A DNA stretch of 32,828 nt from Sphingomonas sp. PAMC 26605 (GTDB lineage: Bacteria; Pseudomonadota; Alphaproteobacteria; Sphingomonadales; Sphingomonadaceae), in assembly GCF_000241485.1 (NCBI RefSeq), contig NZ_JH584242.1, forward strand, positions 85,230 through 118,057, in the 5' to 3' direction. Under the pieces are notes generated by a model. The model worked only from the letters and a program-made list of their open reading frames with translations. It searched no databases and was not told where the DNA came from. Of this stretch, positions 23,814 to 32,603 are shown in pieces. Made by a program: the position numbers and the translations under genes. Numbering within the stretch: position 1 is the first letter of the stretch; every line of letters starts with the position of its first letter.

Positions 23814-24135
23814 TTTTCCGTACAGGTGCTTCCCGTTCCCTGCGATGCTGCAAAAACAAGCGCTCTCAGACAGTTAGACAAGGAGAGTGTTTAACAAACG
23901 GTGGGTGCCTGTGAACGGTCCAACGCAAGTGGTTGCTAGCTACGGGCAAAGCGGAAAACCGGTCCGATCGCACCTACCCTAAAGGAGTTCTCGAGGCGGC
24001 CACATCCGAGCGTTTGCCGTCTGGAGACCCACGCTGCGAGCGTCTGCTTCTATCCGATCTCGCCGTTCGGGCCTGACGACGTTAGTGACCGCTTTGTCCC
24101 GAGAAGATGGGGGCGTGTTGTTCGCCCCCACTGTC
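23814..24135. other. Intergenic stretch right of the IS1182 element
   Basis: About 320 bases without a supported gene. Only short open frames occur and none resembles a known family. Confidence 0.4.
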
Positions 24136-24963
24136 TCATCCGCTGACAAACGCCAGGAGGTCGCGGTTGATGATATCGGCATGTGTGGTCGGCATACCGT
24201 GGGGCAGGCCTGAATACGAGATAAGCGTGCCGTCCTTCACCAGTTTAACCGAACGCGCGCCGGTTGTCGGGAAGGGGCAGATCTGATCGTCCTCGCCGTG
24301 CATCACCAGCACCGGGCAACTGATCGCCGCAAGGTCGTCGTAGAATTCGGTCTCGGACAGCACGCGCACGCATTCCCACTGCGCGATCGCTGCGCCCATC
24401 ATGCCTTGCCGCCACCAATTGTCGCGGATGCCCTGCGACACTTCTGCACCCTCACGATTGAAGCCATAGAAGGGAATGGTGATATCCTGGTAGAATTGTG
24501 CGCGGTGAAAGGCAGTGCCGTCGCGGATCGAGTCAACGACCGCTTTGGGCACGCCATCGGGGTTGCGGTCGGATTGCATGAAAGTCGGCGGGATCGCACT
24601 GATCAGCACGGCCTTGGCAACGCGGCCTTTCCCGTATTTCGCGACAAAGCGGGCGACCTCTCCGCCGCCGGTCGAATGACCGATATGCACAGTGCCTTTG
24701 AGCCCGAGCTTCTCCACGACTGCGAACGCATCAGCGGCATAGGTATCCATGTCGTGGCCGTCCGCGGTCTGGGTCGAGCGGCCGTGCCCGCGGCGATCAT
24801 GCGCGAGCACGCGGAAGCCGTGTGCGAGAAAGAACATCATTTGGCTGTCCCAATCATCCGCGCTGAGTGGCCAACCATGGTGGAAGAACAGAGTGGGCCC
24901 GTTCGTCGGCCCCCAATCTTTGTAGAAGATCTCGGTGCCGTCAGCAGTTGTTACCATGGGCAT
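24136..24963 (-). CDS. Alpha/beta hydrolase, cofactor-free haloperoxidase/arylesterase type
   Basis: A 275-residue alpha/beta hydrolase. The oxyanion-hole strand FFHHGWPLSADDW, the HDRRGHGRS segment and the nucleophile elbow HIGHSTGGG (Ser97) are clear. The acid is probably Asp226 in VMHGEDDQICPF, and His255 in SGLPHGMPTTHAD completes the triad. The pattern is that of the bacterial cofactor-free haloperoxidase/arylesterase group, which hydrolyses esters and in vitro makes peracids. There is no signal peptide. The ATG at 24961-24963 starts MPMVTT at the typical family position; an upstream in-frame extension to 25221 lacks family similarity. It lies 106 bases after the broken AraC-type regulator on the same strand, and such regulators often control an adjacent hydrolase. 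Confidence 0.9.
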   Translation of the reverse strand: MPMVTTADGTEIFYKDWGPTNGPTLFFHHGWPLSADDWDSQMMFFLAHGFRVLAHDRRGHGRSTQTADGHDMDTYAADAFAVVEKLGLKGTVHIGHSTGGGEVARFVAKYGKGRVAKAVLISAIPPTFMQSDRNPDGVPKAVVDSIRDGTAFHRAQFYQDITIPFYGFNREGAEVSQGIRDNWWRQGMMGAAIAQWECVRVLSETEFYDDLAAISCPVLVMHGEDDQICPFPTTGARSVKLVKDGTLISYSGLPHGMPTTHADIINRDLLAFVSG

Positions 24964-25069
24964 GTCGGACTCCTTTAAGCCGTTGATCGGCGGGAGAAAC
25001 GATAGCCGGGATGCGCGCGCGTGGGATTGAAGCTTGTTGCTCTGAATGGACGATCCTTGCTCCGTGTGA

Positions 25070-26067
25070 TCAAATTTTTCGACGAGGGTGCCGGTGCCAG
25101 GCGTGCTCGCGCATATAGTCCGACGGCGTGCAGCCCTCGTGGTGCCGGAAGCGGCGGGCGAAATGGCTCTGGTCGGCAAAACCGACGGCGTACGCGATGT
25201 CCGCCAACGGCAGTTGCCCAACGCGGATCATTGCCTTGGCCCGATCGATCCGTGAGCGTTCGACGTAGAGCGCTGGGGTCATGCCGATGTATTTCCGGAA
25301 AAGCCGGCTGAAATGGAAACGGCTAAGCCCGGCCGCCGCTGCAAGGTCGCCTAGGGAGACGCGGGCGCTCGGCTGGTCTTCTATGTAGGCGATAGCCCGC
25401 CGCAGCGCCGCTGGCGGAACGCTCTTGAGCGGGTACTCGTCGCGCCAGGGCGTGCCGGCATATCCTCGCAAGAGATGCAGCATCAGCGCGGTAACGAGCG
25501 ACTCGACCAGCACATCCTGGGCTGGGTGCGGCGCTCGGCCAATCTCCAAGCTGAAGATGGCCGCCATATTGGCGATGAAAGGGTCTCGGATGCGGAAGTT
25601 GTTCGAGATGTCCTGTCGCGGCGACCTATCGGAAGCACGTCGCCGGCAATTTCGAGGATGGTCGATGGGGGAATGCGTACCGTGATATGGGGCGGGATGT
25701 TTCCATCTCAAGTCGATGCCTCACCGGCCGGGATGATCGCCGCCTCACCCAAGCGGCCAGCGCTCTCGTAGATGCGGCCGCAGCGTTGCGCGCGCACATA
25801 GGGATGATCTGCCAAGTTTATAGCGAGCAGATGATGGTCGCGCGGGCCAACCGCCATGTCGGTGACGCTGTACGCCGACAATTGGTCGATCGCGACTCCA
25901 TCCCAGGTCCGCCCCTTAAGATCAGCCCTCGGGGGCCCGGCGCTCAGATTGTGGCGAGCGTCTTCAATCGTCGCCAAGCGGGAAGCAGGATGTGGGGTCA
26001 CAAGCCAGGTCTGCCGAACACGACACGCCCTTTCGATCCTTGCATTGTGACGGGCGTTTATATGCAA
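25070..26067 (-). pseudogene. AraC-family regulator disrupted by frameshifts
   Basis: The N-terminal part (26067 down to 25708) reads as the ligand-binding half of an AraC-type regulator, with GVAIDQLSAYSVTDMAVGPR and LGEAAIIPAGEAST followed by TGA. In the same frame beyond that stop, ITVRIPPSTILEIAGDVLPI is still recognisable. After about 25615 the frame shifts, and the rest, ISNNFRIRDPFIANMAAIF through the two helix-turn-helix units LGDLAAAAGLSRFHFSRLF and LADIAYAVGFADQSHFARRF, lies in another frame up to 25070. At least one indel plus the stop or a second indel (near 25695, where TTGAGATGG looks like TGG-AGA-TGG lacking a G) is needed. The C-terminal DNA-binding part could be made alone from the ATG at 25711, but without the sensor half. 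Sequencing error is possible but would have to occur more than once. Confidence 0.75.
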
Positions 26068-26108
26068 AACAAGAGCGGTCGCCAGATGAACAAACGTCCG
26101 CTTGCGGC

Positions 26109-26130
26109 GTCCAGCTACATTGGGCTGGAC
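26109..26130. repeat. Hairpin near the left end of the IS91-like element, candidate oriIS
   Basis: GTCCAGC and GCTGGAC form a perfect 7-bp stem with an 8-base loop, 18 bases inside the proposed end next to GAAC. IS91-family origin ends carry such a subterminal hairpin; the assignment is inferred from position. Confidence 0.45.
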
Positions 26131-26438
26131 GTCCGATTCTGTGAAGGATATCGGATGCCGGCAGGCGTACGATATCCTCCAAAGCGGGAAGCCGCGGGCA
26201 GCACGCGGTGCCTATGGGTTTTTCGGTTTTCGCTCTGCCGCGCGGGGGTCGCATCGGCCTGTGGGAAGCGCATGGGCTGTTCGGAACGTGGGGCGCAGGG
26301 GCGACGTGGCGCGTAGCTGGTGACCAGTGTCGGGCCTTGAGATCGGCGCCGGCTCGGCTGGCGTTGTCGCCAACGCGAGCGGAATCGCCGCCGGAAGCAC
26401 GGGACTTTCGAAGCGCGGTTGGGCCGAGCCATGCCGGG

Positions 26439-27629
26439 TCATGGCGCGGTGGTCCCGGTCGATGCGGTGGAGTGTGGCGGTGCGCGGGGCCGGCGCCATC
26501 GTTCGAAGACCTCGATGATGACCATGTGCCCGCCGCAGCACGGGCATGGCGGGCGGAGATCGATCGGTTCCTCTGGCGCAGCATCGGGCGGCGGTGCGAC
26601 GCCAAGCAACTGGCGGGCATGTTCGAGATGGGCCTTGCGGGTGGCGCCGGCGAGCAGGCCGTAGTGGCGGATGCGGTGGAACCCGCGCGGCAGGACATGC
26701 AGCAGGAAGCGGCGCAGGAACTCGTCCGTCGCCAGCGTCATCACCTGCTGCCGATCGGCGCCGTCGCGGCGATAGTCTTTGTAGCGCAGGGTGACGCCGG
26801 CCTCGTCGAGCGCGATTAGCCGGCTGTTCGAGATCGCGACCCGGTGGGTGTAGCGCGACAGATAGGCGAGCACCGCCTGCGGCCCAGCGAACGGCGGTTT
26901 GGCGTAGACGACCCAGTTCTTCTTTCGGACCGGTGACAGGTGCCGCAGGAACGCACGCCGGTCGGCCAGGTGCGCGAGGGCGCCGAAGAACGCGAGCCGC
27001 CCCGCCGCGTGGAGCGCGATCAGCCGGGTCAGGAACAGGCGGCGGAACAGCTTGCCCAGCACCTTGACCGGCAGCAGGAACGCCGGCCGCGAGGATATCC
27101 AGCGCGATCCGTCGCGCGCGATGCCACCGCCCGGCACGATCATGTGGACATGCGGATGATGGGTCATCGCCGACCCCCATGTATGCAGCACCGCGGTGAT
27201 ACCGATGCGCGCGCCGAGATGCTTGGGGTCGGCAGCGATGGTCAGTATCGTCTCGGATGCCGCCTTGAACAGCAGATCGTAGACCAGGGCCTTGTTGTGG
27301 AACGCGATGTCGGCGACCTCGGCGGGCAGCGTAAACACGACATGGAAGTATCCGACCGGCAGCAGGTCGGCCTCGCGCTCTGCGAGCCAGGCGCGCGCGG
27401 CGGCACCCTGGCACCGCGGGCAATGCCGGTTGCGACAACTGTTATAGGCAACCCGCCAATGCCCGCAGTCGGTGCAGGCCTCGACGTGACCGCCCATGAT
27501 GGCGGTGCGACAATGCTCGATCGCCGCCATGACCTTGAGCTGGTGCAGGCTCAGATGCCCGGCATGGGCGGCCCGGTACGCAGGGCCGGCAGCGCGGAAG
27601 ATGTCGGCGACCTCGAGTGCGGCGCGCAC
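26439..27629 (-). CDS. IS91-family HUH transposase
   Basis: A 396-residue rolling-circle transposase. The N-terminal zinc-binding region has Cys52, Cys55, Cys65, Cys70 and Cys73 (CTDCGHWRVAYNSCRNRHC and PRCQ). HHPHVHMIVPGGG contains the HUH metal site. YLSRYTHRVAISNSRL carries the nicking Tyr region. A C-terminal CPCCGG suggests a second zinc site. The enzyme nicks one strand at the origin end and transfers it to a tetranucleotide target. The ATG lies 4 bases after the stop of the tyrosine recombinase gene, so the two are co-transcribed. The frame is intact. Confidence 0.92.
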   Translation of the reverse strand: MRAALEVADIFRAAGPAYRAAHAGHLSLHQLKVMAAIEHCRTAIMGGHVEACTDCGHWRVAYNSCRNRHCPRCQGAAARAWLAEREADLLPVGYFHVVFTLPAEVADIAFHNKALVYDLLFKAASETILTIAADPKHLGARIGITAVLHTWGSAMTHHPHVHMIVPGGGIARDGSRWISSRPAFLLPVKVLGKLFRRLFLTRLIALHAAGRLAFFGALAHLADRRAFLRHLSPVRKKNWVVYAKPPFAGPQAVLAYLSRYTHRVAISNSRLIALDEAGVTLRYKDYRRDGADRQQVMTLATDEFLRRFLLHVLPRGFHRIRHYGLLAGATRKAHLEHARQLLGVAPPPDAAPEEPIDLRPPCPCCGGHMVIIEVFERWRRPRAPPHSTASTGTTAP

Positions 27630-27633
27630 CGGC

Positions 27634-28539
27634 TCAACCGGCGGGCGTCTTGCCTTCCATCAGCGCCATCAGCCGGTCGAGCGGACTGGTGACCGCGCGG
27701 ATCGTGCGGGTGGCGACCTTGGTGTAGAGCGCGGTCGTCTCGAGCTTGCTGTGCCCGAGCAATACCTGGATCACGCGGATATCGACATCCTGCTCGAGCA
27801 GGTGCGTCGCAAAACTGTGGCGCAGCGTGTGCGGGCTGACTCGCTTGCGGATCCCGGCCGCCTCGGCCGCCTCGCAGACCGCGCGGTGAAGCTGCCGCGT
27901 CGAGATCGGATCGGTGTAGCTGCGCCCGGGAAACAGCCAGCCGTGCGGCAGCAGGACGCTGCGCCGCTTGCCCTCGCGCCACCACAGCCGCAGCAGCTCG
28001 AGCAGTTGCGGCGACAGCATGGCGTTGCGGTCCTTGCGCCCCTTGCCCTCCTCGATCCGGATCAGCATGCGCTTGCTGTCGATATCGTCGGCCTTGAGAT
28101 GCGCCACCTCCGACACGCGCAGGCCGGCGCCATAGGCAACGCCCAGCGCCGCGCGGTATTTGATGCCCGGTGCCGCCTCGAGCAGCCTGGCCACCTCATC
28201 GACGCTCAGCACGTCGGGCAGCTTCCTGGGACGATGCGCGAGCACCAGCCGCCGCGACAGGTCGGGTCGCTCGAGCGTCACGTCGAACAGAAAGCGCAGT
28301 GCCGACACCGAGCCGTTGATCGTGGACTCGCCGACACCGTGTTCGCGCTGATGAAGCTGGAAGCGGCGCACGTCCTCCGCGGTCGCGGTATCGGGCGAGC
28401 GCCCGAGGAACGCTGCGAAGGCACGGACGTGGCGGACATAATCGTGCTGAGTCCGCGCGCGCATCGCACGCATCGCCATGTCGTCGAGCATGCGCTGACG
28501 CAGCGGGGTGACGGGTGGGTCGATCGGTTGAGTCGCCAT
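27634..28539 (-). CDS. Tyrosine recombinase of the IS91-like element (XerD-like)
   Basis: A 301-residue phage-integrase-type recombinase. The N-terminal SAM-like DNA-binding half contains YVRHVRAFAAFLGRSPD. The catalytic half has GAGLRVSEVAHLKADD (Arg), SPHTLRHSFATHLLEQ (His-x-x-Arg), VLLGHSKLETTALYTKV (His and the nucleophilic Tyr). ATG 28537-28539 (MATQPID) is preferred over an upstream in-frame ATG at 28594-28596, which would add 19 residues without family support. Located 4 bases before the HUH transposase, it is the accessory gene typical of this group and may resolve or assist transposition. It is distinct from the partial integrase at 32604-32828. Confidence 0.9.
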   Translation of the reverse strand: MATQPIDPPVTPLRQRMLDDMAMRAMRARTQHDYVRHVRAFAAFLGRSPDTATAEDVRRFQLHQREHGVGESTINGSVSALRFLFDVTLERPDLSRRLVLAHRPRKLPDVLSVDEVARLLEAAPGIKYRAALGVAYGAGLRVSEVAHLKADDIDSKRMLIRIEEGKGRKDRNAMLSPQLLELLRLWWREGKRRSVLLPHGWLFPGRSYTDPISTRQLHRAVCEAAEAAGIRKRVSPHTLRHSFATHLLEQDVDIRVIQVLLGHSKLETTALYTKVATRTIRAVTSPLDRLMALMEGKTPAG

Positions 28540-28781
28540 GATGAGTTCCTCTCGTTCAAGGAACTCCATCGTCCGCCACTGCCTCCGCAGGGCCAAACCT
28601 CAGCGCAGACGCGCTACCTCACCGCCAACACCACTGCCGCGCAGCGGCTTCGTGCTTTGGGTCGAGCCGGACGGGAGGTCAGGTAGGCTTCTGCCGCTGA
28701 TCAGTTGATAAGCGTCGATTAATTGCAGTGAATGATCGAGCGGAGTAGCGTCTATATCGGCTGTCGCTCTCGGAGGTCCAT

Positions 28782-29132
28782 ATGCTGATCAGTGCTGCCG
28801 TCCTTGGAGGTTTGCTTGCCGCGCAACCCAGTCGACTCGATTTTCAGTTGATGACCTCACCGGCCTATCAGAATTTTGCCGATAAAGCAGACGCGCTCTG
28901 TCCCACACGCAATTTGCGACACCTGCACCCCGCCGACCTCGACGGCATCGAGGAAGGTTTTATGCCGTCTATGACGCGACGTGAGCGACATCGGATCGCC
29001 ACTCTTAATCGTGGAGACAAAGGTTGCACTGGCGCCGGGGCATCCTGTCCGGCCCAAAACACGTTGGCTGCAATCTCGCAGGCAGGGCTGCTCGACGCGT
29101 TTGTCAGTTTTGCCTGCGCATCTGCCATTTAG
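28782..29132 (+). CDS. Hypothetical exported small protein
   Basis: A 116-residue protein with a hydrophobic N-terminus (MLISAAVLGGLLAAQ) that may be a signal peptide. The rest is hydrophilic, with several Cys (for example in ADALCPTRN and GCTGAGASC) that could form disulphides in the periplasm. I recognise no family. A good ribosome site, GGAGG, lies 6-10 bases upstream of the ATG. It stands alone between the IS91-like element and a convergent operon. The start signal and composition make a real gene likely; function is unknown. Confidence 0.6.
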   Translation: MLISAAVLGGLLAAQPSRLDFQLMTSPAYQNFADKADALCPTRNLRHLHPADLDGIEEGFMPSMTRRERHRIATLNRGDKGCTGAGASCPAQNTLAAISQAGLLDAFVSFACASAI

Positions 29133-29290
29133 CGAAGTGAGTATCTAGGCGGCTACCCGGCACGGCAGGCCTTCATGGATCTGGTTGTCCACTGGCTCTG
29201 CTCTGACAGGCTTCGCCGTTTCGTGTATCGTTGACAAACCTCACATGGCTTTTGCCGTTCCCTCTCACAGGTGCCAACGTTCGATTTTCG

Positions 29291-29950
29291 TTAGCGCCCG
29301 GTGTGAACGTAGACACCGTTCAGCGTCACGCCGATCCCGCCGCAAGGGGAGTTGGCGTCGTCGCTCGCTCCGTCGTTGACGATCAGGTAAGCTCCGATGC
29401 CGCGCAGGTGCACCCGGCACTTCGCGTCACCGCGGTTGGTGAGTTCGGCACGGTCGTCGTGCACTATCAAATCGCCGTCCGCGCCACCGGTGCGCATGTT
29501 GTCGGAACGGCCGCCCTCAGCGCTGGCAGACAGGCTTGCGGACAAGCTCTTGCCCTTGCGCTCGATCGTGGCCTCGGCGTCGCCGACGGAGCGTGACCAA
29601 TGCCCAGTCCAGTCGACAGCCGGTGGCGCGTTCGGCATCGGGGCCAGGGCAGCGGCGTCAACCCAGCCAATGGTCGAGCGCTTTCGCCCGATGAAGGCGA
29701 CACAGGTCATGCCCGTTTCGGTCTGCGCCGCGAGCACGGCATCGCCCGCCACCAGATAGGCTTTGGAGCGGCACAGGCCCACCGACCGCGAGCAGGCCTC
29801 GGGGTCGTTGAACAGGGCCGCCTTGGGCGCGGTGACTCGGGCCGAACGCAGGTTCAGGGATTGCGGGAAGAGGGAAGGCTCGCAGCTGGCAGCGTGGGCG
29901 TTTCCGGCCACGAACAGGGCGGCTGCAGCGACTAAGACAAGCGCCTTCAC
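29291..29950 (-). CDS. Exported hypothetical protein, SH3-like N-terminal region
   Basis: A 219-residue protein with a clear signal peptide (MKALVLVAAAALFVAGNAHA, cut before ASCEPS). The following part (about 30-100) has the look of an SH3-like repeat, with RVTAPKAALFNDPE, KAYLVAGDAV and IGWVDAAALAP, a fold seen in cell-wall or peptide-binding proteins. A second part (about 110-215) starts DWTGHWSRSVGDAEATIERK and is unassigned. The GTG start at 29948-29950 overlaps the stop of the upstream gene by GTGA, giving translational coupling. It is the last gene of a three-gene operon of membrane and exported proteins (30780 to 29291). Confidence 0.75.
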   Translation of the reverse strand: MKALVLVAAAALFVAGNAHAASCEPSLFPQSLNLRSARVTAPKAALFNDPEACSRSVGLCRSKAYLVAGDAVLAAQTETGMTCVAFIGRKRSTIGWVDAAALAPMPNAPPAVDWTGHWSRSVGDAEATIERKGKSLSASLSASAEGGRSDNMRTGGADGDLIVHDDRAELTNRGDAKCRVHLRGIGAYLIVNDGASDDANSPCGGIGVTLNGVYVHTGR

Positions 29951-30393
29951 GAGCTGGTCCCCCACTTTGCTTGAGCAGCGATCAACAGGTCCACCACCTC
30001 GTGCTTGGGCCGGTCCCACCGGCTCGGCAGGTAGAAATGCTTGCCGCGCGGATCCTTGGTGTATTCGCGAAAGCTGATTACCCAGGCGGTCTTGAACTGG
30101 TCGAGGGCAAAACTATCCACATCCCGCCAGCGCCAGAACCGTTTCCCTCCGAGATTCACATAGCTGAGACCCTCTGGGGCGATGGTCAGGCGAAAGCCCA
30201 TCTTGCGGATTGCAATCCCAACGGCGAGCACCCAAAGGCCCACTAGCTCTACGATCCCGCCGATCAGGGCGATGTGGGTGACGCTCCAGACCACGATGCC
30301 CACGACCATGGCCATCAGGCCCGCCGCGATCATCATCAGCGGCATTCCTTTTGGGCCGATCAGTACGATCGGTGTCTGGGCGAGATCGAACAT
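29947..30393 (-). CDS. Membrane protein with PH-like C-terminal domain, unknown function
   Basis: A 148-residue protein with two adjacent hydrophobic segments (about 18-38 and 42-62) and a C-terminal soluble part starting FRLTIAPEGLSYVNLGGKRF and WRDVDSFALDQ. This beta-rich pattern with a conserved Trp-Arg-Asp turn resembles bacterial PH-like domains that follow a membrane hairpin. It ends PRGKHFYLPSRWDRPKHEVV. The role is unknown. It overlaps the next gene by GTGA and lies about 40 bases after the preceding one, so it is the middle gene of an operon. The ATG at 30391-30393 is the natural start. Confidence 0.7.
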   Translation of the reverse strand: MFDLAQTPIVLIGPKGMPLMMIAAGLMAMVVGIVVWSVTHIALIGGIVELVGLWVLAVGIAIRKMGFRLTIAPEGLSYVNLGGKRFWRWRDVDSFALDQFKTAWVISFREYTKDPRGKHFYLPSRWDRPKHEVVDLLIAAQAKWGTSS

Positions 30394-30432
30394 CCGGTCC
30401 TTTCGAACTTTGCTAACTTCAGGTGAGGTCGA

Positions 30433-30780
30433 TCATGACCCGGTGCTCGGCCGCTTGCGCCGCATGAAGATACCAGCAACCGTAAGGACGGCGCCCAGAC
30501 CGAGAACGAACATGGCCAAGCTGTTTGAGCCTACCTCGGTTTTGTTCGCGGCGCTTATCGCCTGCGCGGCGGAATTTGCGTCGGTCGCAGTCATGGTTGT
30601 GGCAAAGGCTTGCTCATCGCATTTCTTCAGCATGTCGGCGCCTTGGTCCTTCATGCGCTCCCGGCATTGCGATGCTTGAGCGGCGTCCGCCTTAGGAGGG
30701 CCCCCGGTAAGGCTCATCAGGCCGCCGGCAGCGAGCAGCACAAAGCCGAATACGAGCAAGATGATGGGATTCGTCTTCAT
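30433..30780 (-). CDS. Small membrane protein with two terminal transmembrane segments
   Basis: A 115-residue protein. Hydrophobic helices lie at both ends (about 6-24, IILLVFGFVLLAAGGLMSL; and about 88-106, LAMFVLGLGAVLTVAGIFM), and a hydrophilic loop with two Cys (SQCRERM and KKCDEQAF) lies between. The last residues MRRKRPSTGS are positively charged and probably cytoplasmic, so the loop is likely periplasmic with a disulphide. The family is not recognised. GGAGGG lies upstream of the ATG at 30778-30780. It is the first gene of the operon continuing to 29291. Confidence 0.65.
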   Translation of the reverse strand: MKTNPIILLVFGFVLLAAGGLMSLTGGPPKADAAQASQCRERMKDQGADMLKKCDEQAFATTMTATDANSAAQAISAANKTEVGSNSLAMFVLGLGAVLTVAGIFMRRKRPSTGS

Positions 30781-31084
30781 GGCAGCCCTCCGTTTTTGGC
30801 AGTCTCCCTGTACGACTTATCGGGCACGGGATAAATCAGGTTAAGACAATTATGGCCAACTGTCTAAAAAGCGGAGGTCTGCGAAAAACGCAGAATTGGC
30901 AGTTGAGCATCGTCTCATGCGTAGCTTTTCTCGAAGTCTCAAACAGCCGCCATTCCTCTGTAAAGGAATGTTTGCGGGACTGGGTGCCGCATAGTGGCAT
31001 GGACATGGACCGCTGACAGAGTGTGTGAAAATCAGCGGTAAATGGCACGTTGAAAAACAGATAGTCGATACGTTCTTCAACGAC
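30781..31084. other. Intergenic stretch upstream of the three-gene membrane operon
   Basis: About 300 bases without a supported gene. It should contain the promoter of the operon at 29291-30780 and the terminator of the gene at 31085, but neither is clear. Confidence 0.4.
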
Positions 31085-32047
31085 CTACGGATGGCTGCCT
31101 CGTTCGAGTGCCTCTGCATAACGCATGCTGCTCGGGTTCCATCGAAACAGTCGCTCGTCCCGCGTAACCCTGCTCCTGACCGTGAGGTCAGCGTGGCCAG
31201 CGGTCAGATGTTCGGCCAAGAGGATAACGTTTGCGCCCTCTTCGATCTCGTGGTCGCGGGTGCCGTCGCGGTGCCACTCGCCCGCCGTGAAGGTCAGCGC
31301 GATAGTCGGCACCGCAAGGACCTGCCGAAGCCGGCCGTCTACCAGCGCGTAAAGCAGGATAGCGCTGTGCCAGCCGAACCCGCCAGCGTAGCCATCGGAC
31401 CACGACGCCCGTACCCCAAAGGCGGTTTCGCCGGGTGCAATGTGGTACGGTGCAAGGTCAAGCCGATCATAGGCGGATGGAAGGGGCGCGGGTCCGTCCT
31501 TTGGAGCCGGATCCTCAGCCGCCTCAGGGCTGCTCGGCAGTAGCGATCCGCCCCAGTCAACGGTCGCTTCGACCGCCACGGGTGGCGTTGCGAGCTTTGG
31601 TCGTCCCGCTTCATCCTTCTCGACGAGCGCGATATAGGCGTGCAGCGGCGTCGAGGGTCCACCACCCGAGCAACCGTCGACCTTGGTCTTGCTCGGGCCA
31701 TTGCCTCCCGTACAAGCGAGCGCAATGAACCAACCGGGCCGCGCCGGCCAAGGCTTTAGCCCGACCATGCCGACCGGGCGTAGTTCGTCGGTCGGGACGA
31801 TGAGTCGCGCTATTGCGGCTGCGGTTATTCCTGGTGGTAAGTTGGAGCCCAGATCGTCGGGAGAAGGTATGCCGCTCATTTGCTCCGCGAAGACTTCTCT
31901 CGCCTCCGGCGTCCGCGGTACCGCCGGGCTAGATGAGGAATGGTGCACAGCCCCAGTCTGCGCGACACTGGATTGTGACATGAATGCAAAGGTCGCAAGC
32001 CACAGGCTTGTCAACCGTGCAAGCTGCCGCGCGCGCCTAGCGCTCAT
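31085..32047 (-). CDS. Hypothetical exported protein
   Basis: A 320-residue protein when started at ATG 32045-32047, which gives a signal peptide (MSARRARQLARLTSLWLATF then AFMSQSSVAQ). The mature part has two possible beta-rich regions, with GMVGLKPWPARPGWFIALAC followed by a Cys pair in ACTGGNG and DGCSGGG, and WSDGYAGGFGWHSAILLYAL followed by LTFTAGEWHRDGTRDHEIEE. No catalytic motif or family is recognised. An in-frame ATG at 32078-32080 would add 11 residues. It appears to be transcribed alone. Codon use matches its neighbours. Confidence 0.65.
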   Translation of the reverse strand: MSARRARQLARLTSLWLATFAFMSQSSVAQTGAVHHSSSSPAVPRTPEAREVFAEQMSGIPSPDDLGSNLPPGITAAAIARLIVPTDELRPVGMVGLKPWPARPGWFIALACTGGNGPSKTKVDGCSGGGPSTPLHAYIALVEKDEAGRPKLATPPVAVEATVDWGGSLLPSSPEAAEDPAPKDGPAPLPSAYDRLDLAPYHIAPGETAFGVRASWSDGYAGGFGWHSAILLYALVDGRLRQVLAVPTIALTFTAGEWHRDGTRDHEIEEGANVILLAEHLTAGHADLTVRSRVTRDERLFRWNPSSMRYAEALERGSHP

Positions 32048-32080
32048 CGCAACCCGATCGTTCGGACGAACTGAAGCCAT

Positions 32081-32576
32081 AAGTCATCACCTTCCCAAAA
32101 GCTCAAGGACTGAAGTGTCCTACGACCGCTCAGTCTGTTGTGTCGGATCTCAGCGATGCGTCGGATGATCGAGACAGCACCCGGTCAATACGCGCACTAC
32201 TCAACTGATCCTCCCCCCCCGGTAAGACACAGCGATGTCGACCGCCTCTTTGCCGATTCGAAGTACCAACTGGCTCACTCCCGTCCTATTTTCATTTCCA
32301 GCGGCGACGATCAAGATCGAGTTCCAGGTGGCCACGTGCAGGGATGACACCACACAACCACATACCGTCGAACCCGTTCAATTTAACTCGAAGCCATTCG
32401 GCATGCAGGGTGATGCTTCTTGAGCATGCTCTTACAGCCATCGGACTGCAAACGACCAGAGCTGCTCGTTTATGAAGTGGTGCTTGCCAACCGCGAACGG
32501 CGGCTTTTTCCGAGAGCCGCCGTTTGGCTTCTGCTGCGGGAATGGCGGCAAAGTCCCAAAGCACGGTGAAGAGGCC
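32081..32576. other. Gene-free stretch containing a 10-bp stem hairpin
   Basis: About 500 bases without a supported gene. AACGGCGGCT (32496-32505) and AGCCGCCGTT (32515-32524) form a perfect 10-bp stem with a 9-base loop. No T-tract follows on either strand, so it is not a classic terminator; it may be a processing or attachment-site element downstream of the integrase gene. A run of eight C lies near 32212-32220. Confidence 0.4.
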
Positions 32577-32593
32577 CCTCGCCGGAGGCGAGG
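32577..32593 (-). terminator. GC-rich hairpin just downstream of the partial integrase gene
   Basis: CCTCGCC and GGCGAGG form a 7-bp stem with a 3-base loop, starting about 11 bases after the integrase stop. Only a weak pyrimidine tract (GGCCTCTTC) follows on the minus strand, so the terminator call is tentative. Confidence 0.35.
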
Positions 32594-32603
32594 AGCCATC
32601 GGG

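Larger units (their letters stand above)
26092..28539 (-). mobile_element. IS91-family element with accessory tyrosine recombinase (right end not defined)
   Basis: The segment carries an HUH-type IS91 transposase preceded by a tyrosine recombinase gene, a pairing known from several alphaproteobacterial IS91-like elements. IS91 elements move by rolling-circle replication and insert next to GAAC or CAAG without target duplication. GAAC occurs at 26088-26091, and a hairpin typical of an origin end follows at 26109-26130, on the 3' side of the transposase as expected. The terminus beyond the recombinase gene (right of 28539) could not be recognised. Confidence 0.6.

Noticed and set aside
24964..25221. 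Upstream extension of the alpha/beta hydrolase
   Set aside because: The extra residues do not fit the family, while MPMVTT at 24963 begins at the usual position.
32496..32524. Hairpin as a rho-independent terminator
   Set aside because: The stem is strong, but no T-tract follows on either strand.
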